The notes below the pieces were generated by a model. That model saw only the letters and a program-made list of their open reading frames with translations, had not been told where the DNA came from and searched no databases. 10,866 nucleotides of DNA from JAPUIN01 sp041580375. GTDB taxonomy: Bacteria > Acidobacteriota > Polarisedimenticolia > Gp22-AA2. The DNA lies in NCBI GenBank assembly GCA_041580375.1, contig JBFGDZ010000128.1:1-10866 (forward strand), read 5' to 3'. Each line of letters opens with the position of its first letter. Position 1 is the first letter of the stretch. This document shows positions 1-6,878 of the stretch, piece by piece. The position numbers and the translations under genes are program-made.

Positions 1-399
<399 letters not shown>

Positions 400-439
400 T
401 AATCGCTCGCCGCGCCTTTGCGAGTCTGCCGAATCATTG

Positions 440-499
440 CCGTCGTCCCGGCCGCCCGAAAGCGGGTGCCCGGACGGCTCCTCCCGGCGTCCTGCCGGG
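440..499 (+). other. GC-rich hairpins in the 23S-to-protein-gene spacer
   Basis: The 220 bases between 23S and the start codon at 620 hold no tRNA and no convincing small gene. Two short inverted repeats are visible. In the first, CCGTC at 440-444 faces GACGG at 473-477 and encloses a smaller CCCG-AAAG-CGGG hairpin. In the second, CCCGGC at 483-488 pairs with GCCGGG at 494-499 around a 5-base loop. Neither is followed by a run of T, so neither looks like an intrinsic terminator. They could be rRNA processing structures or chance pairing in GC-rich DNA. Confidence 0.3.
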
Positions 500-545
500 G
501 CTCCGGGGCGCGCTGAATCCGTGCAGCGTCCTTGCCATAAAGTTG

Positions 546-574
546 TTGATTGCACTGGCCTTTCGTCGTACTCT
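546..574 (+). promoter_or_regulatory. weak sigma70-like promoter candidate before the barrel gene
   Basis: TTGATT (546-551) and TACTCT (569-574) are 17 bases apart. They match the sigma70 -35 and -10 consensus at 4 of 6 and 3 of 6 positions. They lie in the only clearly AT-richer stretch of the 23S-to-620 spacer and would start a transcript about 40 bases before the ATG. The match is poor, so this is a candidate only. The alternative is that the gene is read from the rRNA promoter far upstream, outside the window. Confidence 0.25.
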
Positions 575-619
575 CATGCCGATTCGACCGGTATCCGGTG
601 GAGCCGCGCGAGAGGGACC

Positions 620-2257
620 ATGAAACCGTCCAGAATCGTCCAGATTTTGACACTGGTGGCAGTCATCGGCCTGATCGGACGTCCGGCCCTGGCCGAGGAC
701 ACCAAGGGGAAGTGGCAGTTCGGCTTCGGCGTCTCGTTCTACAGCACGACCGATTACATCCGCAGCAACGCAGACATCATCCTCACGGAAAGGGTGGTCG
801 ACGAGAGCGGCCTGCCGAACGTCCGGTACGTGGATGAGCGGCCCGACGTCAACATCCTGAACGAGCCCTCGATCCAGGACGACTTCAGGCTCGACTTCAA
901 CGTCAGCTACGGTCTCACGCGCTGGTTCGCGATGGAGCTGGCGACCTCGTACCTCAAGGCCCCGGTCGGCAACATCGAGTTCTACAACGAGGATTTCTCG
1001 CGCTCGATCCAGGGGAGCGGCTCGCAGATCTCCGGCCTCAATCTGTGCGGGCCGAACCTGAACCAGACGTGCTATCAGTACACCAGTTCCATCGCCTTTC
1101 CGACGCGGTCCAACACATTTCTCGAGGTGGGGGAACTGACCGAGATCCCCGTTCAGCTGAGCGGGCTGTTCCGGTTCCGCCCGGAGAGCCCCTTCGATCC
1201 GTACGTGGGACTCGGCGTCGGCTACATCTTCACCGACATGAAGACCGCGGATCGGTTCGATCAGCGGGCGGAGGAGGTCGGCAACCTGACGGTCTCGTCG
1301 ATCAGCCGCGGGGACATCACCGACTCCACCCCGCCCGCCGATCCGAGAGGCACCCTCTTCAAAGCGGGGCCGCTGAAGGCCACGGTGCAGGACGCGTTCG
1401 AGTGGCACGCCGTGGGCGGCGTCGACTACTACGTGAACGAGCACTTCTCGTTCTTCGTCGACGCGCGCTACGTGTGGACGAGCGGCGCGGTGGAGATCCG
1501 GGCGGACGACGCGCCTCAGGTGAGGATCACGGTGCCGGATTTCGGCACCCTGGTGCTCATGCAGGAGGGCTCGATCGGCAGCCCTTATCTGTGGGAGGAT
1601 CAGGCGAACCGGGGGCTGTATAACGGAGGGTTCCACGCTCGCTGCCGCAACAACTCGGGTTACGAGTGCCAGGGCAGCGGGCTGTTCGAGACCGAGGACA
1701 AGAACCTGAACGGGACGATCGACGCCCTGCGCGACGCGAACGGGAACGTCATCGGCACCGAGGACGACGGCTGGATCATCGTCCTGCCGCCCGGCTCCAG
1801 GAATGTCAACGAGAAGTTCGACGATCTCACGTTCCTGTGCCCCACCTGCATCGGCAATGGAGGCCAGCCGCACCCGACGAGCGCGGGCGCGCTGCTGCAC
1901 ATCGACACCGAGGACAGCAACTTCAACAACCGGATGGACCGCTTCCTCCTGTACGGGCTGGACGGCTGCACCGATCCGATTCTCGCGCCGACGCTTCCTC
2001 AGTGCCAGGAGCGTCTGCCGCCGGAGAGCACGACGACGCAGAAGTTCGTCTACCCTCAGGGGTGCAGCGGAACCATTCCCTCGCTGCCGCAGATCACGAG
2101 CGCGAGCGGGGGGGCCGCCGAGGGCTGCCCGCCTCAGCGGGGGATCGACGCCCGGACGAGCGGCGTGGACGACACGGCGGACATCTACATCGTTCAGGGA
2201 GGGGACATCCGGCTGGGCGGATTCTCGCTCGGGCTCGGATTCAAGTTCACGTTCTAG
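620..2257 (+). CDS. OmpW-like outer-membrane beta-barrel protein with a large Cys-rich insert
   Basis: This 545-residue protein is predicted to be exported. A signal peptide spans residues 1-25 (KPSR, then a hydrophobic core, then PALA before EDTKGKW). The C-terminus GFSLGLGFKFTF alternates and ends in Phe, the usual barrel-assembly signal. Segments such as LTRWFAMELATSYLKAP, FDPYVGLGVGYIFTD and WHAVGGVDYYVNEHFSFFVDARYVW resemble OmpW/AlkL-type strands. OmpW barrels are about 200 residues; here about 240 extra residues (roughly 290-530) lie before the last strand. The insert has two Asp/Asn loops like calcium sites (D360-KNLNGTI-D368 and D432-SNFNNRM-D440) and most of ten cysteines, which fall in five close pairs along the chain. 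The start at 620 is chosen for the signal peptide and a GAGGG 3 bases upstream; the frame is open back to 380 but that part overlaps 23S. The gene sits between 23S and 5S. Ligand or transport role is unknown. Confidence 0.85.
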   Translation: MKPSRIVQILTLVAVIGLIGRPALAEDTKGKWQFGFGVSFYSTTDYIRSNADIILTERVVDESGLPNVRYVDERPDVNILNEPSIQDDFRLDFNVSYGLTRWFAMELATSYLKAPVGNIEFYNEDFSRSIQGSGSQISGLNLCGPNLNQTCYQYTSSIAFPTRSNTFLEVGELTEIPVQLSGLFRFRPESPFDPYVGLGVGYIFTDMKTADRFDQRAEEVGNLTVSSISRGDITDSTPPADPRGTLFKAGPLKATVQDAFEWHAVGGVDYYVNEHFSFFVDARYVWTSGAVEIRADDAPQVRITVPDFGTLVLMQEGSIGSPYLWEDQANRGLYNGGFHARCRNNSGYECQGSGLFETEDKNLNGTIDALRDANGNVIGTEDDGWIIVLPPGSRNVNEKFDDLTFLCPTCIGNGGQPHPTSAGALLHIDTEDSNFNNRMDRFLLYGLDGCTDPILAPTLPQCQERLPPESTTTQKFVYPQGCSGTIPSLPQITSASGGAAEGCPPQRGIDARTSGVDDTADIYIVQGGDIRLGGFSLGLGFKFTF

Positions 2258-2275
2258 CCCCGGATCGGATAGAAT
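2246..2275 (+). promoter_or_regulatory. candidate promoter for 5S rRNA inside the end of the barrel gene
   Basis: TTCACG (2246-2251) and TAGAAT (2270-2275) are separated by 18 bases. The -10 matches consensus at 5 of 6 positions and the -35 at 4 of 6. The -35 overlaps the last codons of the barrel gene and the -10 lies 12 bases past its stop. Transcription would begin near 2282, about 16 bases before 5S. This could give 5S its own transcript in addition to any read-through from the 23S side. It is an inference from motif match and position only. Confidence 0.4.
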
Positions 2276-2297
2276 CGGCAGGACGAGATCAGGAGTT

Positions 2298-2415
2298 TCC
2301 CGGCGACGATAGCGGAGGGGCCACACCCGTTCCCATTCCGAACACGGCAGTTAAGCCCTCCAGCGCCGATGGTACTGCGCCGGCAACGGCGTGGGAGAGT
2401 AGGACATCGCCGGGA
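2298..2415 (+). rRNA. rrf: 5S ribosomal RNA
   Basis: A complete 5S rRNA of about 118 bases. The terminal helix I pairs CCCGGCGA (2299-2306) with TCGCCGGG (2407-2414) without mismatch. The conserved internal elements are present in order: CCACACCCGTTCCCATTCCGAACACGG for loops B and C near 2320-2346, AGTTAAGC near 2349-2356, the GCGCCGATGGTACTGC segment near 2363-2378 and GGGAGAGTAGGACATC near 2393-2408. The exact ends are uncertain by one or two bases. It begins 40 bases after the stop codon of the barrel gene and is followed 13 bases later by an intrinsic terminator, so it closes the transcription unit. Confidence 0.96.
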
Positions 2416-2428
2416 TAAAGTTCAGACG

Positions 2429-2460
2429 AGCCCGCGGATCGCTCCGCGGGCTTCGTTTTT
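2429..2460 (+). terminator. intrinsic terminator after 5S rRNA
   Basis: A perfect 10-base-pair stem, AGCCCGCGGA (2429-2438) with TCCGCGGGCT (2443-2452), closes a TCGC tetraloop and is followed by TCGTTTTT. This is a textbook Rho-independent terminator. It ends the rRNA transcription unit and separates it from the yebC promoter immediately downstream. Confidence 0.93.
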
Positions 2461-2478
2461 CGGGGCGCGCCGCCGCCG

Positions 2479-2487
2479 TGATAGAAT
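2479..2487 (+). promoter_or_regulatory. extended -10 promoter for yebC-ruv operon
   Basis: TG-A-TAGAAT (TG at 2479-2480, hexamer at 2482-2487) fits an extended -10 element with 5 of 6 matches to TATAAT. No good -35 is visible; that position falls in the T-run of the preceding terminator. A start near 2494 would give a leader of about 24 bases before the yebC ATG. The same octamer GATAGAAT occurs just before 5S. Confidence 0.5.
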
Positions 2488-2517
2488 GAGCCTTCGAGAC
2501 AGGCGGCGAGAGATTCC

Positions 2518-3273
2518 ATGTCCGGTCACTCCAAGTGGCACAGTATCAAGCACAAGAAGGGCGCGGCCGACGCCAAGCGCGGCCGGCTGTTCACGCGCAT
2601 TATGAAGGAGATCACCGTCGCCGCGAGGGTCGGCGGAGGGGATCCCGACGGCAATCCGCGGCTGCGCACCGTGCTGCTCGCGGCCCGCGCGGCCAACATG
2701 CCGAAGGACAACATCGAGCGGGCCATCAAGAAAGGGACCGGGGAGCTTCCCGGCACCAGCTACGAGGAGGTCTTCTACGAAGGCTACGGCCCCGGGGGCG
2801 TGGCGGTCTACGTCGGCGCGCTCACCGATAACCGCAACCGGACGCTGCCGGAGATCCGCCACCTGTTCTCCAAGTACGGCGGCAACCTGGGCGAGAGCAA
2901 TTGCGTCGCCTGGATGTTCGAGAAGCGCGGCTACCTCGTGGTGCCGAAGTCGAAAGCGCGCGAGGACGTCCTGCTGGAAGCCGTTCTGGATGCGGGCGGC
3001 GACGACCTGCGCGACGACGGGACGAACTGGGAGATCCTGACCCCGCCCGATCGCATGGAGCAGGTCAAGGAGGCCCTCGGCGCCAAGAAGATCGACACCA
3101 CCACCGCCGAGGTCTCGATGGTGCCCAAGACGAGCGTCAAGCTGGAGGGAAAGAAGGCGCAGCAGCTTCTCTCGATGCTGGAGGCCCTCGAAGAGCATGA
3201 TGACGTCCAGAACGTCTGGGCCAACTTCGACATCGACGAGTCGGAGATCAACGAGGAGCGCGCCGCCTCCTGA
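2518..3273 (+). CDS. yebC: YebC/TACO1 family protein
   Basis: This 251-residue protein has the family's hallmark N-terminus MSGHSKWHSIKHKKGAADAKRG, followed by LFTRIMKEI, the ARAANMPKDNIERAIKKG segment at about 59-75, YEGYGPGG near 86-93 and the GGNLGESNCVAWMFEKRG block near 121-138. Length and domain order are normal for the family (about 240-250 residues). YebC proteins were long annotated as transcriptional regulators; more recent work on YebC and mitochondrial TACO1 supports a ribosome-associated role in translating difficult stretches such as polyproline. It is cytoplasmic. The start is fixed by the conserved MSGHSKW; a GAGAG-type ribosome site lies a few bases upstream. It is the first gene of the operon, and its stop is 4 bases before ruvC, so the two are probably translationally coupled. 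yebC next to ruvC is a common bacterial arrangement. Confidence 0.97.
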   Translation: MSGHSKWHSIKHKKGAADAKRGRLFTRIMKEITVAARVGGGDPDGNPRLRTVLLAARAANMPKDNIERAIKKGTGELPGTSYEEVFYEGYGPGGVAVYVGALTDNRNRTLPEIRHLFSKYGGNLGESNCVAWMFEKRGYLVVPKSKAREDVLLEAVLDAGGDDLRDDGTNWEILTPPDRMEQVKEALGAKKIDTTTAEVSMVPKTSVKLEGKKAQQLLSMLEALEEHDDVQNVWANFDIDESEINEERAAS

Positions 3274-3277
3274 CGGG

Positions 3278-3778
3278 ATGCTCATCCTGGGGATCGATCC
3301 CGGCTCGATCGCGACCGGTTACGGACTCATCCAGAGCCGGGGCGGCCGCCTGCGCGCCCTCGCCTACGGGACCATCCGGCCCCCTCGCGGACTTGACCTG
3401 CCCGAGCGTCTTCCGCATCTGTTCGGCGCCCTGGAGACCCTGCTCGCCGAGACCCGGCCGGACGAGGCGGCCGTCGAGGACCTGTTCCACGCGCGCAACA
3501 GCCAGGCGGCCCTCAAGCTCGGCCACGTGCGCGGCGTCGTGCTTCTCGCCCTGAAGCGCGGCGGCATTCCCGTGCACGCGTACGCGCCGCGGCTCGTCAA
3601 GAAGGCGGTGACCGGCTCCGGGGCGGCCGAGAAGGAGCCGCTGCGCCGCATGGTTCGCCTCCTGCTCGGCCTCAAAACCGGCGTGCTGCCGCTCGATGCC
3701 TCCGACGCGCTGGCCGTCGCCATCTGTCATGCCCATTCTCCTCCGCACGCGCGTCCCGCCGAATCCGTCCGCGTCTGA
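3278..3778 (+). CDS. ruvC: Holliday junction resolvase RuvC (crossover junction endodeoxyribonuclease)
   Basis: This 166-residue protein is the nuclease that makes paired cuts across Holliday junctions during recombinational repair, acting with RuvAB. The RNase H-like fold motifs are all present: LILGIDPG with catalytic Asp7, AAVEDLF with Glu67, and LPLDASDALAVA with Asp140 and Asp143. The FHARN and LKLGHVRGV segments typical of RuvC lie between (about 70-87). GSGAAEKEPLRRMV near 113-126 replaces the common GNGRADK form but keeps the Lys. Length is normal. The ATG at 3278 places Asp7 exactly where the family has it; the reading frame is open further back, but only by overlapping yebC. No good ribosome site is seen close to the ATG, so it likely depends on coupling to yebC. 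Confidence 0.97.
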   Translation: MLILGIDPGSIATGYGLIQSRGGRLRALAYGTIRPPRGLDLPERLPHLFGALETLLAETRPDEAAVEDLFHARNSQAALKLGHVRGVVLLALKRGGIPVHAYAPRLVKKAVTGSGAAEKEPLRRMVRLLLGLKTGVLPLDASDALAVAICHAHSPPHARPAESVRV

Positions 3779-3779
3779 G

Positions 3780-3822
3780 CCCGGCCCTCGCGGCCCGCGT
3801 CCCGGTCCGCGCGGCGGCCGGG
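3780..3822 (+). promoter_or_regulatory. hairpin filling the ruvC-to-SPFH-phosphatase gap
   Basis: CCCGGCC (3780-3786) can pair with GGCCGGG (3816-3822), and inside it CGCGG (3789-3793) can pair with CCGCG (3807-3811), leaving a 13-base loop. The stem takes up nearly all of the 45-base gap and would cover the G-run that serves as the ribosome site, ending one base before the ATG at 3824. There is no T-run, so it is not an intrinsic terminator. It could limit translation of the next gene or protect RNA ends; chance pairing in GC-rich DNA is possible. Confidence 0.4.
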
Positions 3823-3823
3823 G

Positions 3824-6800
3824 ATGGCGATGACGCGGGGCGTGCGCCTGCGCGCCGGGATCCTGGCCGGGGCCGGCGCAATAGCCCTCGCGCTCGTCTT
3901 CGTCGTGCGCGTGCCCGGCGACGCCGTGGCGGTCCGCTCGTGGCGCGGCGGAGGGACACCCGCCCTGCTCGAGCCGGGGCTAGCGCTCCGGGTCCCGTGG
4001 TTACAGCGCGTCACCCGCTATCGGGACTCGACCGTGACGGCGGAAGGGGAGGCGGACGCGGCGTCGCGCGAGGGGACCGGAATCGCGCTGCCTTTCCGAG
4101 TCTCGACCCGGCTCGAGGAGCAGTCGATTCTCACGCTGCACCGCGAGGGGGGCGCCGGGGGAGCCGTCGCCGCGCTCGGGGACGCGGTGATCGAGATCCT
4201 CCTCGCGGCCGCGGCGCGCACCGGCACCTACGATCTGGCTTCCGGCGCCGCGCGCGCCGATCTCGCGTCGGAGGTGTCGCGCGTCCTGGAGGAGCGGTTC
4301 GGGACCCGGGCGCGCGTCGAGATCGGCGCGCCGGGCCTCGCTCCGGACGTCCGCGCGAGCTTCGAGCGCGAGGCGATCTTCTCTCGGCGGCGGGACACCG
4401 GGGTCCGCGTGATCCTGATCGGCATCGACGGCGCCGACTGGGATTTCATCATGCCGATGATCGCCCGCGGCGAGCTCCCGCGCCTCGCGCGTCTTCGGAC
4501 GGCGGGCGTCTGGAGTCGCCTGCGGTCCAGCCGGCCGACCCTGTCGCCGCTCCTGTGGACGACGGTCGCCACCGGCAAGAGCCCCGATCGCCACGGCATC
4601 AACGACTTCCTGGTCACCGATCCGCGCACCGGGCGCAGCGTCCCGATCAACTCCACGTTCCGGAGGGTCCGGGCGCTGTGGACCATTCTCAGTGAAGCGG
4701 GGCTCCGTTCGGACACCGTCGCCTGGTGGGCCACCTGGCCCGCGGAACGTGTCGTCGGGCACATGATCTCGGACCGCGTGGCGTACTCCACGTTTCCCAT
4801 CGCGGCCGTTCCCGGGCAGCCCGGAGCGGTCCACCCGCCCGAGTATGCCGCGGCGATCGAGAGGCTCCGGGTCCGCGAGGACGCCATCACCCACCGGCAG
4901 ATCGCCCGGTTCATCGACGTCCCGGAGGACGAGTTCCTTCGGGCGCGCCGGACCGCCCCCGGCGGGGAGCCGATCGACGAGAGGCTGGAGTCGATCCGCG
5001 TCCTGGTGCGCGTTCTGGCCGCCACGGAGACGTACCGCAGGATCACGCTCGATCTGCTCGATGCGGGCGGCGGGCAGGACGGGCGGCCCGCCCTCCTCGC
5101 CGTCTATTTCCAGGGAATCGACGAGGTGAATCACCGCTTCGCCCACTGCGCCCCGCCCCGCATGGAGCTCTGCTCCGATCGCGACCACCGCAGCTTCGGA
5201 AACGCCGTCGCGGCCTTCTACCGATACCAGGACCGGATCCTCGGGGAGATCCTCGATCGCGATCCGGGCGCGACCGTCCTGGTCATCTCCGATCACGGCT
5301 TCGCCACCGGTGACAACCGGCCCAGGGACGTCAAGCCATTCATCGAGGGCCGGCCGGGGCTGTGGCACGACATGCGCGGTATCTTCCTGGCCGGGGGGCC
5401 GGGAGCGGGTCGCGGGGAGATCCCGGTCGTCACGCTCTACGACATCGCGCCCACCGTGCTGCATCTCCTCGGCCTGCCGGTGCCGGACGACATGCCGGGG
5501 AAGGTCCTGGAAGCCGCTCTGAGCGCCGATTTCGTGGAACGCCACCCTGTGGTCCGGGTGCCCACTTATGAGGTCCTCGCGTCGATGCAGGAAGGCGGAG
5601 AGGCCCCTCCCGCCGGGGAATCCGGTGAGGGACAGTTCCTCACCGGGGGAGCCGAGGCCGAGATCCTGGAGCAGCTGCGCTCCCTGGGCTATGTGGGGGG
5701 AGAGACCGGCGGCGGGACGCCGTCTTTCGACGTCGGCGCCGGGCCGGGACCCATGGGCCCCGGAGCCGGCGGCCCGGGCACACCCCCGGCTCCCGTCGAC
5801 CCGGGCGCCGGGGACCCCATCGCCGGAGCCCCGGGCCCCGCCGCCGGCCCCCCTCCGGGAGGCGGGATGCCGACCCTGCTCTACTACGTCAATCTGGGCG
5901 GGGTCTATCTGTCGCAGAGGCGCCTCGAGGACGCCGAGAGGCAGTTCCGCACGGCCCTGGCGCTCGAGCCCGGCTTCTCCCAGGCGCTCGCCGGTCTGGC
6001 GATTCTCCATGAAATGAAGGGGGAGCCGGAGGAGGCGATCGGGGCCCTGCGCAGGCTCTATGATGCGCCCGGGGGCGACGACCTCGCGACGCTCTTGAAG
6101 ATGGCGGAGCTGTTCATCGTCATGGGGAGGCCGGCCGACGGGCTGGCGACGCTGGCCGCGCTGCCGCCGCGCCCCGAAGACGAGCGCAACGCGGTCGGAC
6201 TGGCGATGGGGCGTGGACTCCTGCACCGCGCGCTGGGCGAGCCGGACGCCGCCGAGGCGGAGTTCCTCAGGGCCCTGGAGATCGACCCGACATCGGCCAT
6301 CGCCATGCAGGAACTGTTCGCGCTGTATGATGAGCAGGGTCGGGCCACCAACCTGGAGCCCGCGCTGCGTCGCGCCCTGCGGCTGGCGCCCGGATCGGGG
6401 ATGCATCACAACTGGCTGGGCCTCGTTCTGCGGCGCCGCGGGGACCTCGCGGGAGCGGAGGCCGAGTTCCGCCGCACGCTCGAGGTGGCTCCGGACCTGA
6501 TCGGCGCCATGGCCAACCTCGGCTCGCTCTACCTCCAGCAGCGCCGTCCCGCGGAGGCGGTGACGGTCCTGAGCCGGGCCCTGGAGAAGGACCGGCGCAA
6601 CGTCGAGGCTCGCACCAATCTGATCGTCGCATACGGGCTGAAGGGCGATCTCGAGGGGGCCCGCCGCCTGATGGAGGAGGCGGAGGAGATGGGACAGATG
6701 CTGCCGCACTATCACAACGCCATGGCGTACGCGCTGCACGTCAACGGCCGCCGCGCGGAGGCGCTGGCCGCCCTCGATCAGGCCCTGGCGCTGGATCCGC

Positions 6801-6868
6801 GCCAGCCCGACTCGCTGCGCCTGCGCCGCGAGATCGAGGCGGGACGACCCACGGACGGCCTGCCGTGA
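3824..6868 (+). CDS. membrane-anchored SPFH-like / alkaline phosphatase-superfamily / TPR fusion protein
   Basis: This is a 1014-residue protein. A short basic N-terminus and a hydrophobic segment (about 11-28) predict an inner-membrane anchor with the rest in the periplasm. Residues about 29-190 resemble an SPFH/Band 7 domain (VPGDAVAVRSW, LLEPGLALRVPWLQRVTRYRD, an R-x-E-E helix with VLEERFG). Residues about 195-600 form a type I phosphodiesterase/nucleotide pyrophosphatase-like domain with a full active-site set: Asp202 (GIDGADW), probable nucleophile Ser241 (PTLSPLLWTT), Asp433 and His437 (GIDEVNH), Asp490-His491 (SDHGF) and His515 (WHDMRG). A Gly/Pro linker (about 627-682) leads to about nine TPRs (685-1005). 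The substrate cannot be told; a phosphodiester or phosphomonoester is expected. The ATG at 3830 is an equally good start. It lies 10 bases before ruvA and so is cotranscribed with the ruv genes, without an evident recombination role. The phosphatase and TPR calls are firm; the SPFH call is weaker. Confidence 0.88.
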   Translation: MAMTRGVRLRAGILAGAGAIALALVFVVRVPGDAVAVRSWRGGGTPALLEPGLALRVPWLQRVTRYRDSTVTAEGEADAASREGTGIALPFRVSTRLEEQSILTLHREGGAGGAVAALGDAVIEILLAAAARTGTYDLASGAARADLASEVSRVLEERFGTRARVEIGAPGLAPDVRASFEREAIFSRRRDTGVRVILIGIDGADWDFIMPMIARGELPRLARLRTAGVWSRLRSSRPTLSPLLWTTVATGKSPDRHGINDFLVTDPRTGRSVPINSTFRRVRALWTILSEAGLRSDTVAWWATWPAERVVGHMISDRVAYSTFPIAAVPGQPGAVHPPEYAAAIERLRVREDAITHRQIARFIDVPEDEFLRARRTAPGGEPIDERLESIRVLVRVLAATETYRRITLDLLDAGGGQDGRPALLAVYFQGIDEVNHRFAHCAPPRMELCSDRDHRSFGNAVAAFYRYQDRILGEILDRDPGATVLVISDHGFATGDNRPRDVKPFIEGRPGLWHDMRGIFLAGGPGAGRGEIPVVTLYDIAPTVLHLLGLPVPDDMPGKVLEAALSADFVERHPVVRVPTYEVLASMQEGGEAPPAGESGEGQFLTGGAEAEILEQLRSLGYVGGETGGGTPSFDVGAGPGPMGPGAGGPGTPPAPVDPGAGDPIAGAPGPAAGPPPGGGMPTLLYYVNLGGVYLSQRRLEDAERQFRTALALEPGFSQALAGLAILHEMKGEPEEAIGALRRLYDAPGGDDLATLLKMAELFIVMGRPADGLATLAALPPRPEDERNAVGLAMGRGLLHRALGEPDAAEAEFLRALEIDPTSAIAMQELFALYDEQGRATNLEPALRRALRLAPGSGMHHNWLGLVLRRRGDLAGAEAEFRRTLEVAPDLIGAMANLGSLYLQQRRPAEAVTVLSRALEKDRRNVEARTNLIVAYGLKGDLEGARRLMEEAEEMGQMLPHYHNAMAYALHVNGRRAEALAALDQALALDPRQPDSLRLRREIEAGRPTDGLP

Positions 6869-6878
6869 AGGGGAGCGG

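Noticed and set aside
483..499. Hairpin CCCGGC/GCCGGG as a possible terminator between 23S and the barrel gene.
   Set aside because: The stem is short and is followed by GC-rich sequence with no T-run.
434..2326. A 630-codon open frame on the minus strand opposite the barrel gene.
   Set aside because: It is rich in Arg, Ala, Val and Asp with no recognisable domain or signal peptide, and it overlaps 5S and the real gene. Long antisense frames are expected in GC-rich genes.
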